DNA from: Variovorax sp. HW608
GTDB lineage: Bacteria; Pseudomonadota; Gammaproteobacteria; Burkholderiales; Burkholderiaceae_C
NCBI RefSeq assembly: GCF_900090195.1
Contig: NZ_LT607803.1
Span: 4,180,229-4,244,228, forward strand
Direction of reading: 5' to 3'
DNA: 64,000 nucleotides
The position numbers were made by a program, and so were the translations under genes. Shown one piece after another: positions 33,897 through 41,464 of the stretch; position 1 is the stretch's first letter; the number at the start of each line of letters is the position of its first letter. A model generated the notes under the pieces. It saw nothing but the letters and a program-made list of their open reading frames with translations. It was not told the origin of the DNA and made no database searches.

Positions 33897-34226
33897 TCAG
33901 GTGCCGGAAGCCGGTTGCATCCACGCAGGCACATCGCGCTGCCCGTGCAGCACGCGCCAGACGTCGATGCAGTTCGATTGTTCGAAGTAGAAAACCAGGT
34001 GTGGAAAGCGAGTCAACGGCCAGAAGCGCAGCCCGGGCAATTCGAGCTCATGGGCGTAGCGCGCCGAGCCGGTGCCCGGGTGCCGGCCGATGTGGAGGTA
34101 GGCGCTTTCGAGCGCGTCGATGAAGCCGAGGGCGGCGCCTTCCGCGCCTTCTTGCAGGTAATGCGCGATGGCGTCGTCAACGTCCCGGTTTGCCTGTTCA
34201 CGCGGGACGACTCTTTTCGCCTTCAC
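33897..34226 (-). CDS. parE: Type II toxin, RelE/ParE family
   Basis: A 109-aa RelE/ParE-fold protein, the toxin of a chromosomal toxin-antitoxin pair. Family features: NRDVDDAIAHYLQEGAEGAALGFIDALESAY near the start, HPGTGSARYAHELELPGLRFWPL in the middle and FPHLVFYFEQSNCIDVWRVLHGQRDVP at the end. ParE members poison gyrase and RelE members cleave mRNA; the pairing with a ParD-like antitoxin favours ParE. The start is GTG at 34226 and overlaps the antitoxin stop as GTGA, the usual antitoxin-first arrangement. Confidence 0.88.
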   Translation of the reverse strand: MKAKRVVPREQANRDVDDAIAHYLQEGAEGAALGFIDALESAYLHIGRHPGTGSARYAHELELPGLRFWPLTRFPHLVFYFEQSNCIDVWRVLHGQRDVPAWMQPASGT

Positions 34227-34486
34227 CTTTTGCCGGCGGCTCTGTCCGCCTTCTTGCCGGCGTTGCGCACCCTCTCGCGCAGACCATCGAAATAGGCCTG
34301 GTCGGCCTCGGCGGCGGGCGCCGAGCGGCCGCCATGGAAAAGCAGGTTGCGCAACTGGAGTCGCTGCTGGTCCTTGCGGATCAGCTCGCGCACGTATTCG
34401 CTGCTCGTGCCATAGCCGCGTTCGGCCACCTGCTCGTCGACGAACGCCTTCATGGCGTCCGGCAGGGATACGTTCATGGTGCTCAT
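34223..34486 (-). CDS. parD: Type II antitoxin, ParD/CC2985 family
   Basis: An 87-aa ribbon-helix-helix antitoxin. The DNA-binding N-terminus is MNVSLPDAMKAFVDEQVAERGYGTSSEYVRELIRKDQQ, with the typical GYGTSSEYVRELIR helix. The C-terminal half (QAYFDGLRERVRNAGKK) would wrap the toxin. It should repress its own operon with the toxin as co-repressor. ATG at 34486 is used; ATG at 34477 is possible. Two direct TTGGCAA repeats lie just upstream. Confidence 0.9.
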   Translation of the reverse strand: MSTMNVSLPDAMKAFVDEQVAERGYGTSSEYVRELIRKDQQRLQLRNLLFHGGRSAPAAEADQAYFDGLRERVRNAGKKADRAAGKR

Positions 34487-34504
34487 GAGCCAAGCCTATG
34501 TTGC

Positions 34505-34521
34505 TTGGCAAAATTTGGCAA
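34505..34521. promoter_or_regulatory. Candidate ParD operator (two TTGGCAA direct repeats)
   Basis: TTGGCAA at 34505-34511 and again at 34515-34521, ten bases apart and about one helical turn, in the 38-base gap upstream of the antitoxin. Short direct repeats in the promoter are normal targets for ribbon-helix-helix autoregulators. An overlapping CCAAGC/GCTTGG inverted repeat is also present. Confidence 0.45.
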
Positions 34522-34524
34522 GGA

Positions 34525-35982
34525 TCACGCCGCCTTGCGCTGCATCGCCACACATTCGCTCGCGATCTCGCCGAGCCGGCGCAGGCCGCCTTCGATCGTC
34601 TCGGTGATCGGCCATCCGCAGTTCAGGCGCAGGTAGTGATCGAAGCGCGACGAGTTCGAGAACAGCGTGCCCGGCGCGACGAAGATCCTGTCGCGCAGGG
34701 CGAGGTCGAAGACGGTCATCGACGACAGGCGGTCCGGCAGTTCCACCCACAGCTGCAATCCGCCCGGCGGGTAGGTCAGCCGCGTGCCGGACGGAAAGTG
34801 CGCCGCGATCGCATCGGCGGCCTGTTCGCGCTGCTGGCGAAGGCGTTCGCGCAGGCGGCGCAGGTGGCGGTCGAAGGCGCCGGTGTTCATGTATTCGCCG
34901 GCGGCCCATTGCGACAACTCCTCGTTGCTGCGCGTCTGGGTGTACTTGAGCATTTCCACGCGGCTGTGCCAGCGGCCGGCCGAGATCCAGCCGAGGCGCA
35001 GGCCGGGCGCGAGGATCTTGTGCAGCGAGGCGCAATGGATCACGTTGCCGCTGCGGTCCCATGACTTGATGGCGCGCGGCGGCGTGTCCATGTCGAGCAG
35101 TTCGCTGTAGGTGTCGTCCTCGATGAGCGCGACCCCGTGGCGCTCGCACAGCGCGACCAGATGCTCCTTGTGGGCATCGGGCATCACGCTGCCGAGCGGG
35201 TTCTGCAGGTGCGGCACGGTGACGACCGCCTTGATGTTGTCGTAGGCATCGAGCGCCATCTCCAGCGCCTCGATCGACAGGCCGGTCTGCGGGCTGGTCG
35301 GGATCTCCAGCGCGCGCATGCCCAGGCTTTCGAGCACCTGCAGCAGGCCGTAGAAGGTCGGCGATTCGACCGCGACGGTGTCGCCGGGCTGGGCGACCGC
35401 GCGCAGCGCGAGGTTGAGCGCCTCGATGCAGCCGTTGGTGGTCAGCACTTCGTCGGGCGAGAGCGTCATGCCCACCCGCAGGCCGCGGCGCGCGGCGGCT
35501 TCGCGCAAGGGGTTGAGGCTGCGCGAGGGCGCGGCGGTGGTGAGGAGCAGGGGCTTCTGGCGCAAAAGCCGCATCATGATCGTGCGCAGCGCCTCGCCGG
35601 GGTAGAGCTCGGGCGAGCCGCGCGCGGTGGAGAAATCGATGCGCACCTCGCCCTGCCGGCGGCGCGCGACGAAGTCGGAGACCTTCGCGTGGATGCCGAC
35701 GTATTGCGCCGGATCGGGCGCGACGTGGGTCGCGGGTTCTTCCATGGCCGCGATCGCGAGGCGGCGCGGGCGCTTCACGAAGTAGCCCGAGCGGTCGCGC
35801 GCCTCGACCCAGCCTTCGCTTTCCATCGCGCGGCACAACTGCAGCGCGGTGGAAAGGCTGATGTCGTGCATCCGCATCAGGCTGCGCAGCGACGGCAGCC
35901 GGTCGCCGGGCTTGAGCGCGCCGGCGCCGATGGCGTCGATGTAATGCGCGGCGAGTTTGCGGTAGAGGGGTGGCGAGTCCAT
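34525..35982 (-). CDS. MocR-type GntR regulator with aminotransferase-like domain
   Basis: A 485-aa PLP-dependent transcription regulator of the MocR family. The N-terminal GntR winged helix (residues about 5-75) contains LYRKLAAHYIDAIGAGALKPGDRLPSLRSLMRM. The fold-type I aminotransferase-like domain follows, with TTNGCIEALNLALRAV, PHLQNPLGSVMPD, IEDDTYSELL and the PLP Lys in CASLHKILAPGLRLGWISAGR. Typical ligands are PLP or amino compounds, with targets often divergent neighbours. The gene is head-to-head with a DUF2917 gene, and the gap contains three ACAGATG boxes. Confidence 0.92.
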   Translation of the reverse strand: MDSPPLYRKLAAHYIDAIGAGALKPGDRLPSLRSLMRMHDISLSTALQLCRAMESEGWVEARDRSGYFVKRPRRLAIAAMEEPATHVAPDPAQYVGIHAKVSDFVARRRQGEVRIDFSTARGSPELYPGEALRTIMMRLLRQKPLLLTTAAPSRSLNPLREAAARRGLRVGMTLSPDEVLTTNGCIEALNLALRAVAQPGDTVAVESPTFYGLLQVLESLGMRALEIPTSPQTGLSIEALEMALDAYDNIKAVVTVPHLQNPLGSVMPDAHKEHLVALCERHGVALIEDDTYSELLDMDTPPRAIKSWDRSGNVIHCASLHKILAPGLRLGWISAGRWHSRVEMLKYTQTRSNEELSQWAAGEYMNTGAFDRHLRRLRERLRQQREQAADAIAAHFPSGTRLTYPPGGLQLWVELPDRLSSMTVFDLALRDRIFVAPGTLFSNSSRFDHYLRLNCGWPITETIEGGLRRLGEIASECVAMQRKAA

Positions 35983-36014
35983 GGGTCGATGCTCCCTCGT
36001 CGCGCGTCCTGAAA

Positions 36015-36069
36015 ACAGATGCAGATTCGAGGCCAGGGGACCATAACAGATGGCCGCGGGCGCATCTGT
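36015..36069. promoter_or_regulatory. Candidate MocR operator boxes (ACAGATG)
   Basis: ACAGATGC at 36015-36022, ACAGATG at 36046-36052 and the inverted GCATCTGT at 36062-36069, all in the 179-base gap between the MocR and DUF2917 starts. Two direct boxes plus one inverted box resembles characterised MocR sites. Confidence 0.5.
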
Positions 36070-36161
36070 TTCGCTTCGTATGCCGCGTCGCTGTGCCTGT
36101 TTTTCGAGCGGCCGGATTCCTACGATGAAGCCATCCCCAACCGACCCGACGAGGTGCCTTC

Positions 36162-36494
36162 ATGACGAGCGAAACTTCCGAAATCACCTGCCTTCAGCCG
36201 GGCCAGGCGCTGCGCGTGGCCGTGGACGAGGGCTTTGCAGTGCGCGTGCTGGAGGGCAGCGTCCAGGTGGTGTCTCCGCCCGCATGGTTCGGCGAGAACG
36301 TGTTCAACGTGAAGTCCACGGTGCAGGCGGAAGAGGTGCACGTGGTGGAGCGCGGCGGCTGGATCGAGATCGTGGCGCTGTCCGCCGCGCGGGTGCAGGG
36401 GCTGCCGCGTCCGGCGCCGGTGAGCTATGTGAACGGCACGCGCGTCGGGCGGCTGGTCCAGCTCCTCACGGGCGCCCTGGCGTGGCGCAGCTGA
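36162..36494 (+). CDS. DUF2917 family protein
   Basis: A 110-aa protein matching DUF2917, which has a short cupin-like beta fold. Visible parts are ITCLQPGQALRVAVDEGFAVRVLEGSVQVVSPP, then VHVVERGGWIEIVALSAARVQGL. No signal peptide or membrane segment is seen. The start at 36162 is divergent from a MocR regulator gene. A second DUF2917 gene in this window (58477-58809) is likewise divergent from a regulator, which suggests these proteins are regulator targets or accessory sensors. Function is unknown. Confidence 0.75.
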   Translation: MTSETSEITCLQPGQALRVAVDEGFAVRVLEGSVQVVSPPAWFGENVFNVKSTVQAEEVHVVERGGWIEIVALSAARVQGLPRPAPVSYVNGTRVGRLVQLLTGALAWRS

Positions 36495-36619
36495 CGAACG
36501 AAGTGAACTGCGTCACTTCGGGGTTGCGAACTCGTCACTCGTGCCCGGGAGGCCGTCTGCCTACATTGCAGTGAATCGGCGCGCATCCGTCGCGCCGCAC
36601 TCACGGAAGGGCCGACACC

Positions 36620-36865
36620 ATGAACCCGCGTGACCTCTTCTTCGCGATCTCCATGCTGCTGCTGATGATCGGCATGATCCGCACGGGCATGGCCTTCGCC
36701 GATGACCGGGTCGACCCGAGCCGCTCCGAGATCGAGGTGAGCCTGATCGGCAAGGGCGTGCTGTCGAAGAACCTCGCGAGCGGCACGCTGTCACACGGGG
36801 AGTTGCGCCGCGACGGTAGCGTCGCGGCCAGCCGATCGTGCTGGAGCGTGCGGCCGGCTCATTGA
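36620..36865 (+). CDS. Small hypothetical protein with signal anchor
   Basis: A possible 81-aa protein. ATG at 36620 has GGAAGG about nine bases upstream. The N-terminus (LLLMIGMIRTGMAFA) is a hydrophobic helix that could be a signal peptide or anchor; the rest (RSEIEVSLIGKGVLSKNLASG) has no recognised motif. The last two codons run into a 60-bp tandem repeat, so the original 3' end may have been altered by the repeat. No family recognised; weakly supported. Confidence 0.5.
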   Translation: MNPRDLFFAISMLLLMIGMIRTGMAFADDRVDPSRSEIEVSLIGKGVLSKNLASGTLSHGELRRDGSVAASRSCWSVRPAH

Positions 36866-36981
36866 GTACCTTCGCGCAGCAGCGCTTCGGTATTCGCCTT
36901 CGGAGCGGCCGGGCGGCTCATTGGACTACCCTCGCGCAGCAGCGCTTCGGGATTCGCCTTCGGAGCGGCCGGGCGGCTCAT
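36859..36981 (-). CDS. Possible 40-aa peptide encoded by two repeat units
   Basis: On the minus strand two units read as one small frame: MSRPAAPKANPEALLREGSP repeated once with T for P and ending REGTQ, then TGA. The unit nearest the MetE-like gene also starts with an ATG, which overlaps that gene's stop as ATGA, but a 1-base deletion shifts it out of this frame. No ribosome-binding site is evident for the 36981 ATG. The peptide may be an artefact of the repeat; it is recorded because the repeat length and start codons preserve it. Confidence 0.25.
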   Translation of the reverse strand: MSRPAAPKANPEALLREGSPMSRPAAPKANTEALLREGTQ

Positions 36982-37040
36982 TGGACTACCCTCGCGCAGC
37001 AGCGCTTCGGGATTCGCCTACGGGCGGCCGGGCGGCTCAT
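36860..37040. repeat. 60-bp tandem repeat, three units
   Basis: Three 60-base units end to end between the small hypothetical gene and the MetE-like gene. The two central stretches are identical over most of their length; the left unit has a few substitutions, and the right unit (next to the MetE-like gene) has a 1-base deletion and a substitution. The unit is 20 codons long, so it stays in frame on both strands. On the minus strand each unit starts with ATG. This is not CRISPR: there are no spacers. Confidence 0.9.
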
Positions 37041-38077
37041 GCCGGCAGCGCGCGGTGCGCGAATTCCGCGCGCAGCATCCTGGCCGCCGCGACCATCGCG
37101 CGCAGTTTGCCGATGGCCGAATCGCGCGGCAGATACTTCATGCCGCAGTCGGGTGCGAGGATCACGTTCTCCGGCTCGATGTAGGGCAGCGCGCGGCGGA
37201 TGCGGCCCGCGATCGTCTCGGGCGATTCGACCGCCGGGTCCGACAGGTCGATGCAGCCCACCATCACGCGCTTGCCTTCGAGCTCCCTGAGCACCGCGCA
37301 GTCGAGCTTCGATTGCGCGGTCTCGATCGACACCTGCTTGCAGCTGCACTGCGCGAGTTCGGGCAGGAAGGAATAGCCGCTCGGCCGCTCGTGGATGATC
37401 GCCGCGTAGCCGAAGCAGATGTGCACGGCGGTGGTGCCGGTGATGCCTTCCAGCGCGCGGTTGAGCGCGGCGAGCCCGTACTGCCGGGCCTTCTCGGGCC
37501 GCGCCTGCATGTAGGGCTCGTCGATCTGCACCACGTCCGCGCCGGCCGCGAAGAGATCGCGGATTTCGGCGTTGACCGCGGCGGCGTAATCCATCGCGGC
37601 TTCTTCCTCGCTCGCGTAGAAGTCGTTCTGCGCCTGCTGGAGCATGGTGAAGGGGCCCGGCACGGTGATCTTGACCTGCCGGTCGGTGTGCGCGCGCAGG
37701 AACTTCAGGTCGTCCACCTCCACCGCGTGTCGCCGCACGATCCTGCCGACGATGCGCGGCACCGGATTCGGGTGGCCCGATCGGTCCAGCGCGGTGCCCG
37801 GGTTGTCGAGGTCCACGCCGTCCAGCGCGGTCGCGAAGCGGTTCGAATAGCTCTCGCGGCGGATCTCGCCGTCGCTCACGATGTCCAGGCCCGCTTCTTC
37901 CTGCGCACGGATCGCCATGAGGGTGGCGTCGTTCTGCGCCTCTTCGAGGAACTCGGGCGCAATGCGCCAGAGCTCGCGCGCCCGCACGCGCGGCGGAAAG
38001 CGGCCCGCGAGTTTCGCGCGGTCGATCAGCCATTCAGGCTGCGGAAAGCTGCCGACGATGGTGGTGGGGAAGAGCAT
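37037..38077 (-). CDS. Short MetE-like (cobalamin-independent methionine synthase family) methyltransferase
   Basis: A 346-aa protein equivalent to the catalytic C-terminal half of MetE; full MetE has about 750 residues. It starts MLFPTTIVGSFPQPEWLIDR, has LDIVSDGEIRRESYSNRF, KITVPGPFTMLQQAQND, DVVQIDEPYMQAR, zinc-ligand candidates in VHICFGYAAI (His and Cys) and a C-terminal Cys in LAPDCGMKYLPR. Start ATG at 38077 has a GGAGG Shine-Dalgarno. It is the last gene of the catabolic/transport operon, which makes transfer of a methyl group from a catabolite at least as likely as methionine synthesis. The stop overlaps an ATG in the tandem repeat. Confidence 0.88.
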   Translation of the reverse strand: MLFPTTIVGSFPQPEWLIDRAKLAGRFPPRVRARELWRIAPEFLEEAQNDATLMAIRAQEEAGLDIVSDGEIRRESYSNRFATALDGVDLDNPGTALDRSGHPNPVPRIVGRIVRRHAVEVDDLKFLRAHTDRQVKITVPGPFTMLQQAQNDFYASEEEAAMDYAAAVNAEIRDLFAAGADVVQIDEPYMQARPEKARQYGLAALNRALEGITGTTAVHICFGYAAIIHERPSGYSFLPELAQCSCKQVSIETAQSKLDCAVLRELEGKRVMVGCIDLSDPAVESPETIAGRIRRALPYIEPENVILAPDCGMKYLPRDSAIGKLRAMVAAARMLRAEFAHRALPA

Positions 38078-38097
38078 GGTTTCCTCCGGGCTTGGGT

Positions 38098-38802
38098 TCA
38101 GACGCCGAGGTAGGCGCGCTGGATCTCGGGCTGCGCCAGCAGATCCCGTGGCACCCCTTCCGCGACGACGCGCCCCTCTTCGAGCACATAGGCGCGATGC
38201 GAGACATCGAGCGCCATGGTCACGTTCTGCTCCACCAGCAGCACCGAGATGCCGCTGGCGTTGATGCGCCGGATCGCGGCGAACATGTCGTGCACGATCA
38301 GCGGCGACAGCCCGAGCGAGGGCTCGTCGAGCAGCAGCAGGCTCGGCCGCGCCATCAGCGCACGGGCGATCGCGACCATCTGCTGCTGCCCGCCCGAGAG
38401 TTCGCCGGCCGGGCTCGCGAGCTTCTCGCGGATCACCGGGAAGAGCGCGATGACCTCGTCGAGCGTCTCGCGCCGCTTCGCCTTGGCGCGCGGCAGGTAG
38501 CTGCCGAGTTCGAGGTTCTCCAGCACGCTCATGCCGGTGAAGAGCCGCCGCCCTTCGGGCACCAGCGCGATGCCGGCCTCGCAGAAGCGGTGCGGCGGCA
38601 GGCGGGTGATGTCCTGGCCGCCCAGGCGGATGCTGCCGCCGCGCACGCGCAGGATGCCCGCGATGGTGTTGATCAAGGTGGTCTTGCCTGCGCCGTTGGG
38701 GCCGACCACGCACAGCAGTTCGCCGGGCCGCACGTCGAGCGACACGCCCCACAACGCCGGCGCGGCGCCGTAGGCCACCTGGAGATCGCGGACCTCAAGC
38801 AT
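38098..38802 (-). CDS. livF: Branched-chain amino acid-type ABC transporter ATPase
   Basis: A 234-aa LivF-type ATPase. Walker A is VVGPNGAGKTTLINTIAG, the signature is GELSGGQQQMVAIARALM and Walker B is LLLLDEPSLGLSP, followed by the His switch region LLVEQNVTMALD. The RRLFTGMSVLENLELG segment is typical of LivF. It energises the permease and pairs with the ATPase half of the fusion encoded upstream. Its start overlaps the fusion gene stop by 8 bases. Confidence 0.93.
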   Translation of the reverse strand: MLEVRDLQVAYGAAPALWGVSLDVRPGELLCVVGPNGAGKTTLINTIAGILRVRGGSIRLGGQDITRLPPHRFCEAGIALVPEGRRLFTGMSVLENLELGSYLPRAKAKRRETLDEVIALFPVIREKLASPAGELSGGQQQMVAIARALMARPSLLLLDEPSLGLSPLIVHDMFAAIRRINASGISVLLVEQNVTMALDVSHRAYVLEEGRVVAEGVPRDLLAQPEIQRAYLGV

Positions 38803-40606
38803 GGGCTTTCCCCAGGTAGGCGGTCATGACTTCGGGTCGGCGCATCACGTCGGCCGCCGCGCCTTCGGCGAGCAGCACGCCGTGGTTGAAGACCACGATG
38901 CGATCGGTCAGCGCCATCACCGCGCGCATCACGTGCTCGACGAAGACGATGGTCGAGCCCTGGTCGCGAATGCGCCGGATCAGCGCCACCGCGTCGTCGA
39001 TCTCGCTCGGCGTGAGGCCGCACAGCACCTCGTCGAGCAGCACCAGCCGCGGCCGCGAGGCGAGCGCGCGTGCGAGTTCGAGGAACTTGCGCTGGTGCAG
39101 GTTGAGGTCGTCGGGCCGCGCGTCGGCCTTGTCCTGCAGCCCGGTGAATTCGAGCCAGGTCATCGCCTGCCGGCGCGCGCTGTCCGGGTCGCGGATCGCG
39201 CCGCCGAACATCGTCGCGATCGCCACGTTCTGCAGCACGCTCAGGTGCGCGAAGGGGCGCGGGATCTGGTAGGTGCGCGCGATGCCGCTGCCGGCGATGC
39301 GGTGCGCGGGCAGGCCGTCGAGCGAGCGTCCTTCGAACGCGATCGTGCCGCCGCTGGGCACGTAGTGGCCGCTGACCACGTTGATGAAGGTCGACTTGCC
39401 CGAGCCGTTCGGCCCGAGCAGGCCGAGGATCTCGCCTTGCCGCACGTCGACGTCGACACCGGCCAGCGCGCGCACGCCCTTGAAGGACTTGGTGAGGCCG
39501 CGCACCCGCAGCAGCGGCTCGCCCTGCGTCACGATGCCCGGCGCGGTTCGCGCCGGCAACTCGGGCGGCTGGATCGCACTCGGCGTGGCGACCGGCGCCG
39601 TCGGTGGCGCGGGCCGGCGATGACGCCGGAAGCGCTCCAGGATGCCCTCCGGCATGAACAGGATCGCCGCGATCAGGATCACGCCGATCACCGCCTTGCC
39701 CGCCACCGCGTGGTCGGCCGCGGTGAAGCTGTAGAGCAGCCCGGTGATCGCGAACGCGCCGATGGCCGGTCCGGCCCAGTGGCGCGTGCCGCCGAGCACG
39801 CTCATCAGCACCACCGTGAGCGGCACCGCGATCGTGAAGACTTCGCCCGCGGTCACGTACGAGAGGAACAGCGCGTGGATGCCGCCCGCCACGCCGGCCA
39901 GCGCGCACGAGATCGCGAGCGCGCAGAGCTTGTAGCGGTAGGTGGGCACGCCCATCACTTCGGCGGCGTCCTCGTCGTCGTGGATCGCGAACAGGCCGGC
40001 GCCGAACTTCGACACCTGGATGCCCCAGGCGATCAGCAGCGTGACCACCGCCGCCGAGAGCGCGAGCAGGTAGAAGGTCGACGACTGCGTGGGTCCGATC
40101 TTCGGCACCGGCACGCCGTAGAGCGGCACGCCCGAGCCGCCGTCCAGCGGCGTATTGACCACGATGGTGCCGATCACGAGCGTGATCGCGAGCGTCAGCA
40201 GCGCGAACAGCTCGCCGCGCACGCCCTTGACGCGGAACACGATCGCACCGAGCGCGACGCCGATCAGCGCGGCCGTCAGCGCGGCCACCGGCAGCGTCCA
40301 CAGGAAGGGCCAGTCGTAGCGCGCCATCAGGTTCGCGCTGGTGTAGATGCCGGTGCCGAAGAACGCGCCGTGGCCGAAGGAGAAGTAGCCCGAGTAGCCC
40401 GACAGGATGTTCCACGAGGTCGCGAGCACCACCCAGTGCAGCGCGAGGTAGAGCAGCGAGTCGTAGAAGGCCGGCAGGCCCAGTTGCGGCACGAAGGCCA
40501 GCGCCACGCCGGCCGCGAGGATCGCGAGCGGCGTGCGCTTCATGAACCGGCCTGCCGCGCGCGGCGGGGCGGGCGCAGTGGCCAGGGTCTGTGTGAGCGT
40601 GCTCAT
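38795..40606 (-). CDS. LivM-LivG fusion: ABC permease joined to ATPase
   Basis: A 603-aa fusion of a LivM-type permease (residues about 20-325) and a LivG-type ATPase (about 365-600). The permease has several membrane helices and the family segment WNILSGYSGYFSFGHGAFFG. A Pro/Ala-rich linker joins them. The ATPase has Walker A LLGPNGSGKSTFINVVSG and Walker B LVLLDEVLCGLTPSE; the signature LSGGQ is replaced by LNLHQRKFLELARAL. Fused LivMG proteins occur in Burkholderiales. The start overlaps the LivH stop as ATGA. Confidence 0.93.
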   Translation of the reverse strand: MSTLTQTLATAPAPPRAAGRFMKRTPLAILAAGVALAFVPQLGLPAFYDSLLYLALHWVVLATSWNILSGYSGYFSFGHGAFFGTGIYTSANLMARYDWPFLWTLPVAALTAALIGVALGAIVFRVKGVRGELFALLTLAITLVIGTIVVNTPLDGGSGVPLYGVPVPKIGPTQSSTFYLLALSAAVVTLLIAWGIQVSKFGAGLFAIHDDEDAAEVMGVPTYRYKLCALAISCALAGVAGGIHALFLSYVTAGEVFTIAVPLTVVLMSVLGGTRHWAGPAIGAFAITGLLYSFTAADHAVAGKAVIGVILIAAILFMPEGILERFRRHRRPAPPTAPVATPSAIQPPELPARTAPGIVTQGEPLLRVRGLTKSFKGVRALAGVDVDVRQGEILGLLGPNGSGKSTFINVVSGHYVPSGGTIAFEGRSLDGLPAHRIAGSGIARTYQIPRPFAHLSVLQNVAIATMFGGAIRDPDSARRQAMTWLEFTGLQDKADARPDDLNLHQRKFLELARALASRPRLVLLDEVLCGLTPSEIDDAVALIRRIRDQGSTIVFVEHVMRAVMALTDRIVVFNHGVLLAEGAAADVMRRPEVMTAYLGKAHA

Positions 40607-41463
40607 GTTCTGGGTCGCAGCAGCAGGATGAAGATCAGCAAGGTGAAGGACACGATCGGTGCCCAGGACGGCGCGGTCACCGCCATCGTCACGGCCTCGC
40701 TGACGCCGATCAGCGTGCCCGCGACGAGCGGCCCGAGCGCACTGCCGAGCCCGCCGAGCATCACCGCCGCGAACACCACGCCGACCCAGGCGTACATCTG
40801 CGAGGGCGCGAGCGTGAAGCTCAACGCCAGGCAGACGCCGGCCACGCTCGCGAGCGCGGAGCAGGTGCCGGCCAGCAAGAGGCCGAGCGCCTTCTCGTTG
40901 ACGCCGAAGGCCGCCGCGACCGGCGCATCCTGCGCGGCTGCGCGCATCGCCTTGCCCAGGTCGGTGAAGCGCAGCGCGCCCCAGACCGCGAAGGCGATGC
41001 CGATCGCGAGCAGCAGCGTGATGAGCTCCGGCACCGGCACGAACAGCTCGCCGACCTTGAACTTCTGCTGCGCGTAGCTCGATTCGAGCTTGCGGAAGTC
41101 GGCGGTCCAGATCGACTGGATGATGCTTTCGACGATGCCCATGAGCCCGAAGGTCAGCAAGAGCGAGTTGAACGGCGTCACCGCGAAGCGCGCCATCACC
41201 CAGTGCAGGGCGGCTCCGAGCACGAAGAAGAGCGGCACGATCACGGCCAGCGTCAGCAGCGGGTCCATGCCCATCGTCGCGAGCTGCAAGCAGAGGTAGG
41301 CGGCGAGGAAGGCGAACGCGAAGTGCGCGAGGTTGATGAGCCGCAAGAGGCCCCAGCTCAGGCTGAGGCCGAGCCCCATCAGCCCGTACAGCGCACCGAC
41401 GAAGATGCCCGACAGGACCGACTGGGACAAGAGCGAAAGGCTCGGCAGCGTGAAGCCCGACAT
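40603..41463 (-). CDS. livH: Branched-chain amino acid-type ABC permease
   Basis: A 286-aa LivH-type inner-membrane permease with about eight hydrophobic helices. Family features are GIFVGALYGLMGLGLSLSWG near the start, the conserved GTCSALASVAGVCLALSF segment and YAWVGVVFAAVMLGGLGSALG, the coupling-helix region. It pairs with the LivM half of the next gene to form the channel. The stop overlaps that gene by 4 bases and it starts one base after the receptor gene stop, so the transporter genes are one transcription unit. The substrate in this operon is probably an aromatic acid or catabolite rather than an amino acid. Confidence 0.92.
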   Translation of the reverse strand: MSGFTLPSLSLLSQSVLSGIFVGALYGLMGLGLSLSWGLLRLINLAHFAFAFLAAYLCLQLATMGMDPLLTLAVIVPLFFVLGAALHWVMARFAVTPFNSLLLTFGLMGIVESIIQSIWTADFRKLESSYAQQKFKVGELFVPVPELITLLLAIGIAFAVWGALRFTDLGKAMRAAAQDAPVAAAFGVNEKALGLLLAGTCSALASVAGVCLALSFTLAPSQMYAWVGVVFAAVMLGGLGSALGPLVAGTLIGVSEAVTMAVTAPSWAPIVSFTLLIFILLLRPRT

Positions 41464-41464
41464 G

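Noticed and set aside
36860..37040. CRISPR-like array
   Set aside because: The units abut without spacers, are 60 bases long and are translatable; no cas gene is present.
36838..37290. Plus-strand frame of 150 codons through the 60-bp repeat (AQQRFGIRLRSGRAAHWTT units)
   Set aside because: It has no ribosome-binding site and runs antisense into the MetE-like gene. The repeat length keeps both strands open, so openness is not evidence of coding.
37037..38077. Full MetE methionine synthase
   Set aside because: Only the catalytic half (346 aa) is present and the start is well defined, so it is not a truncated 750-aa MetE.
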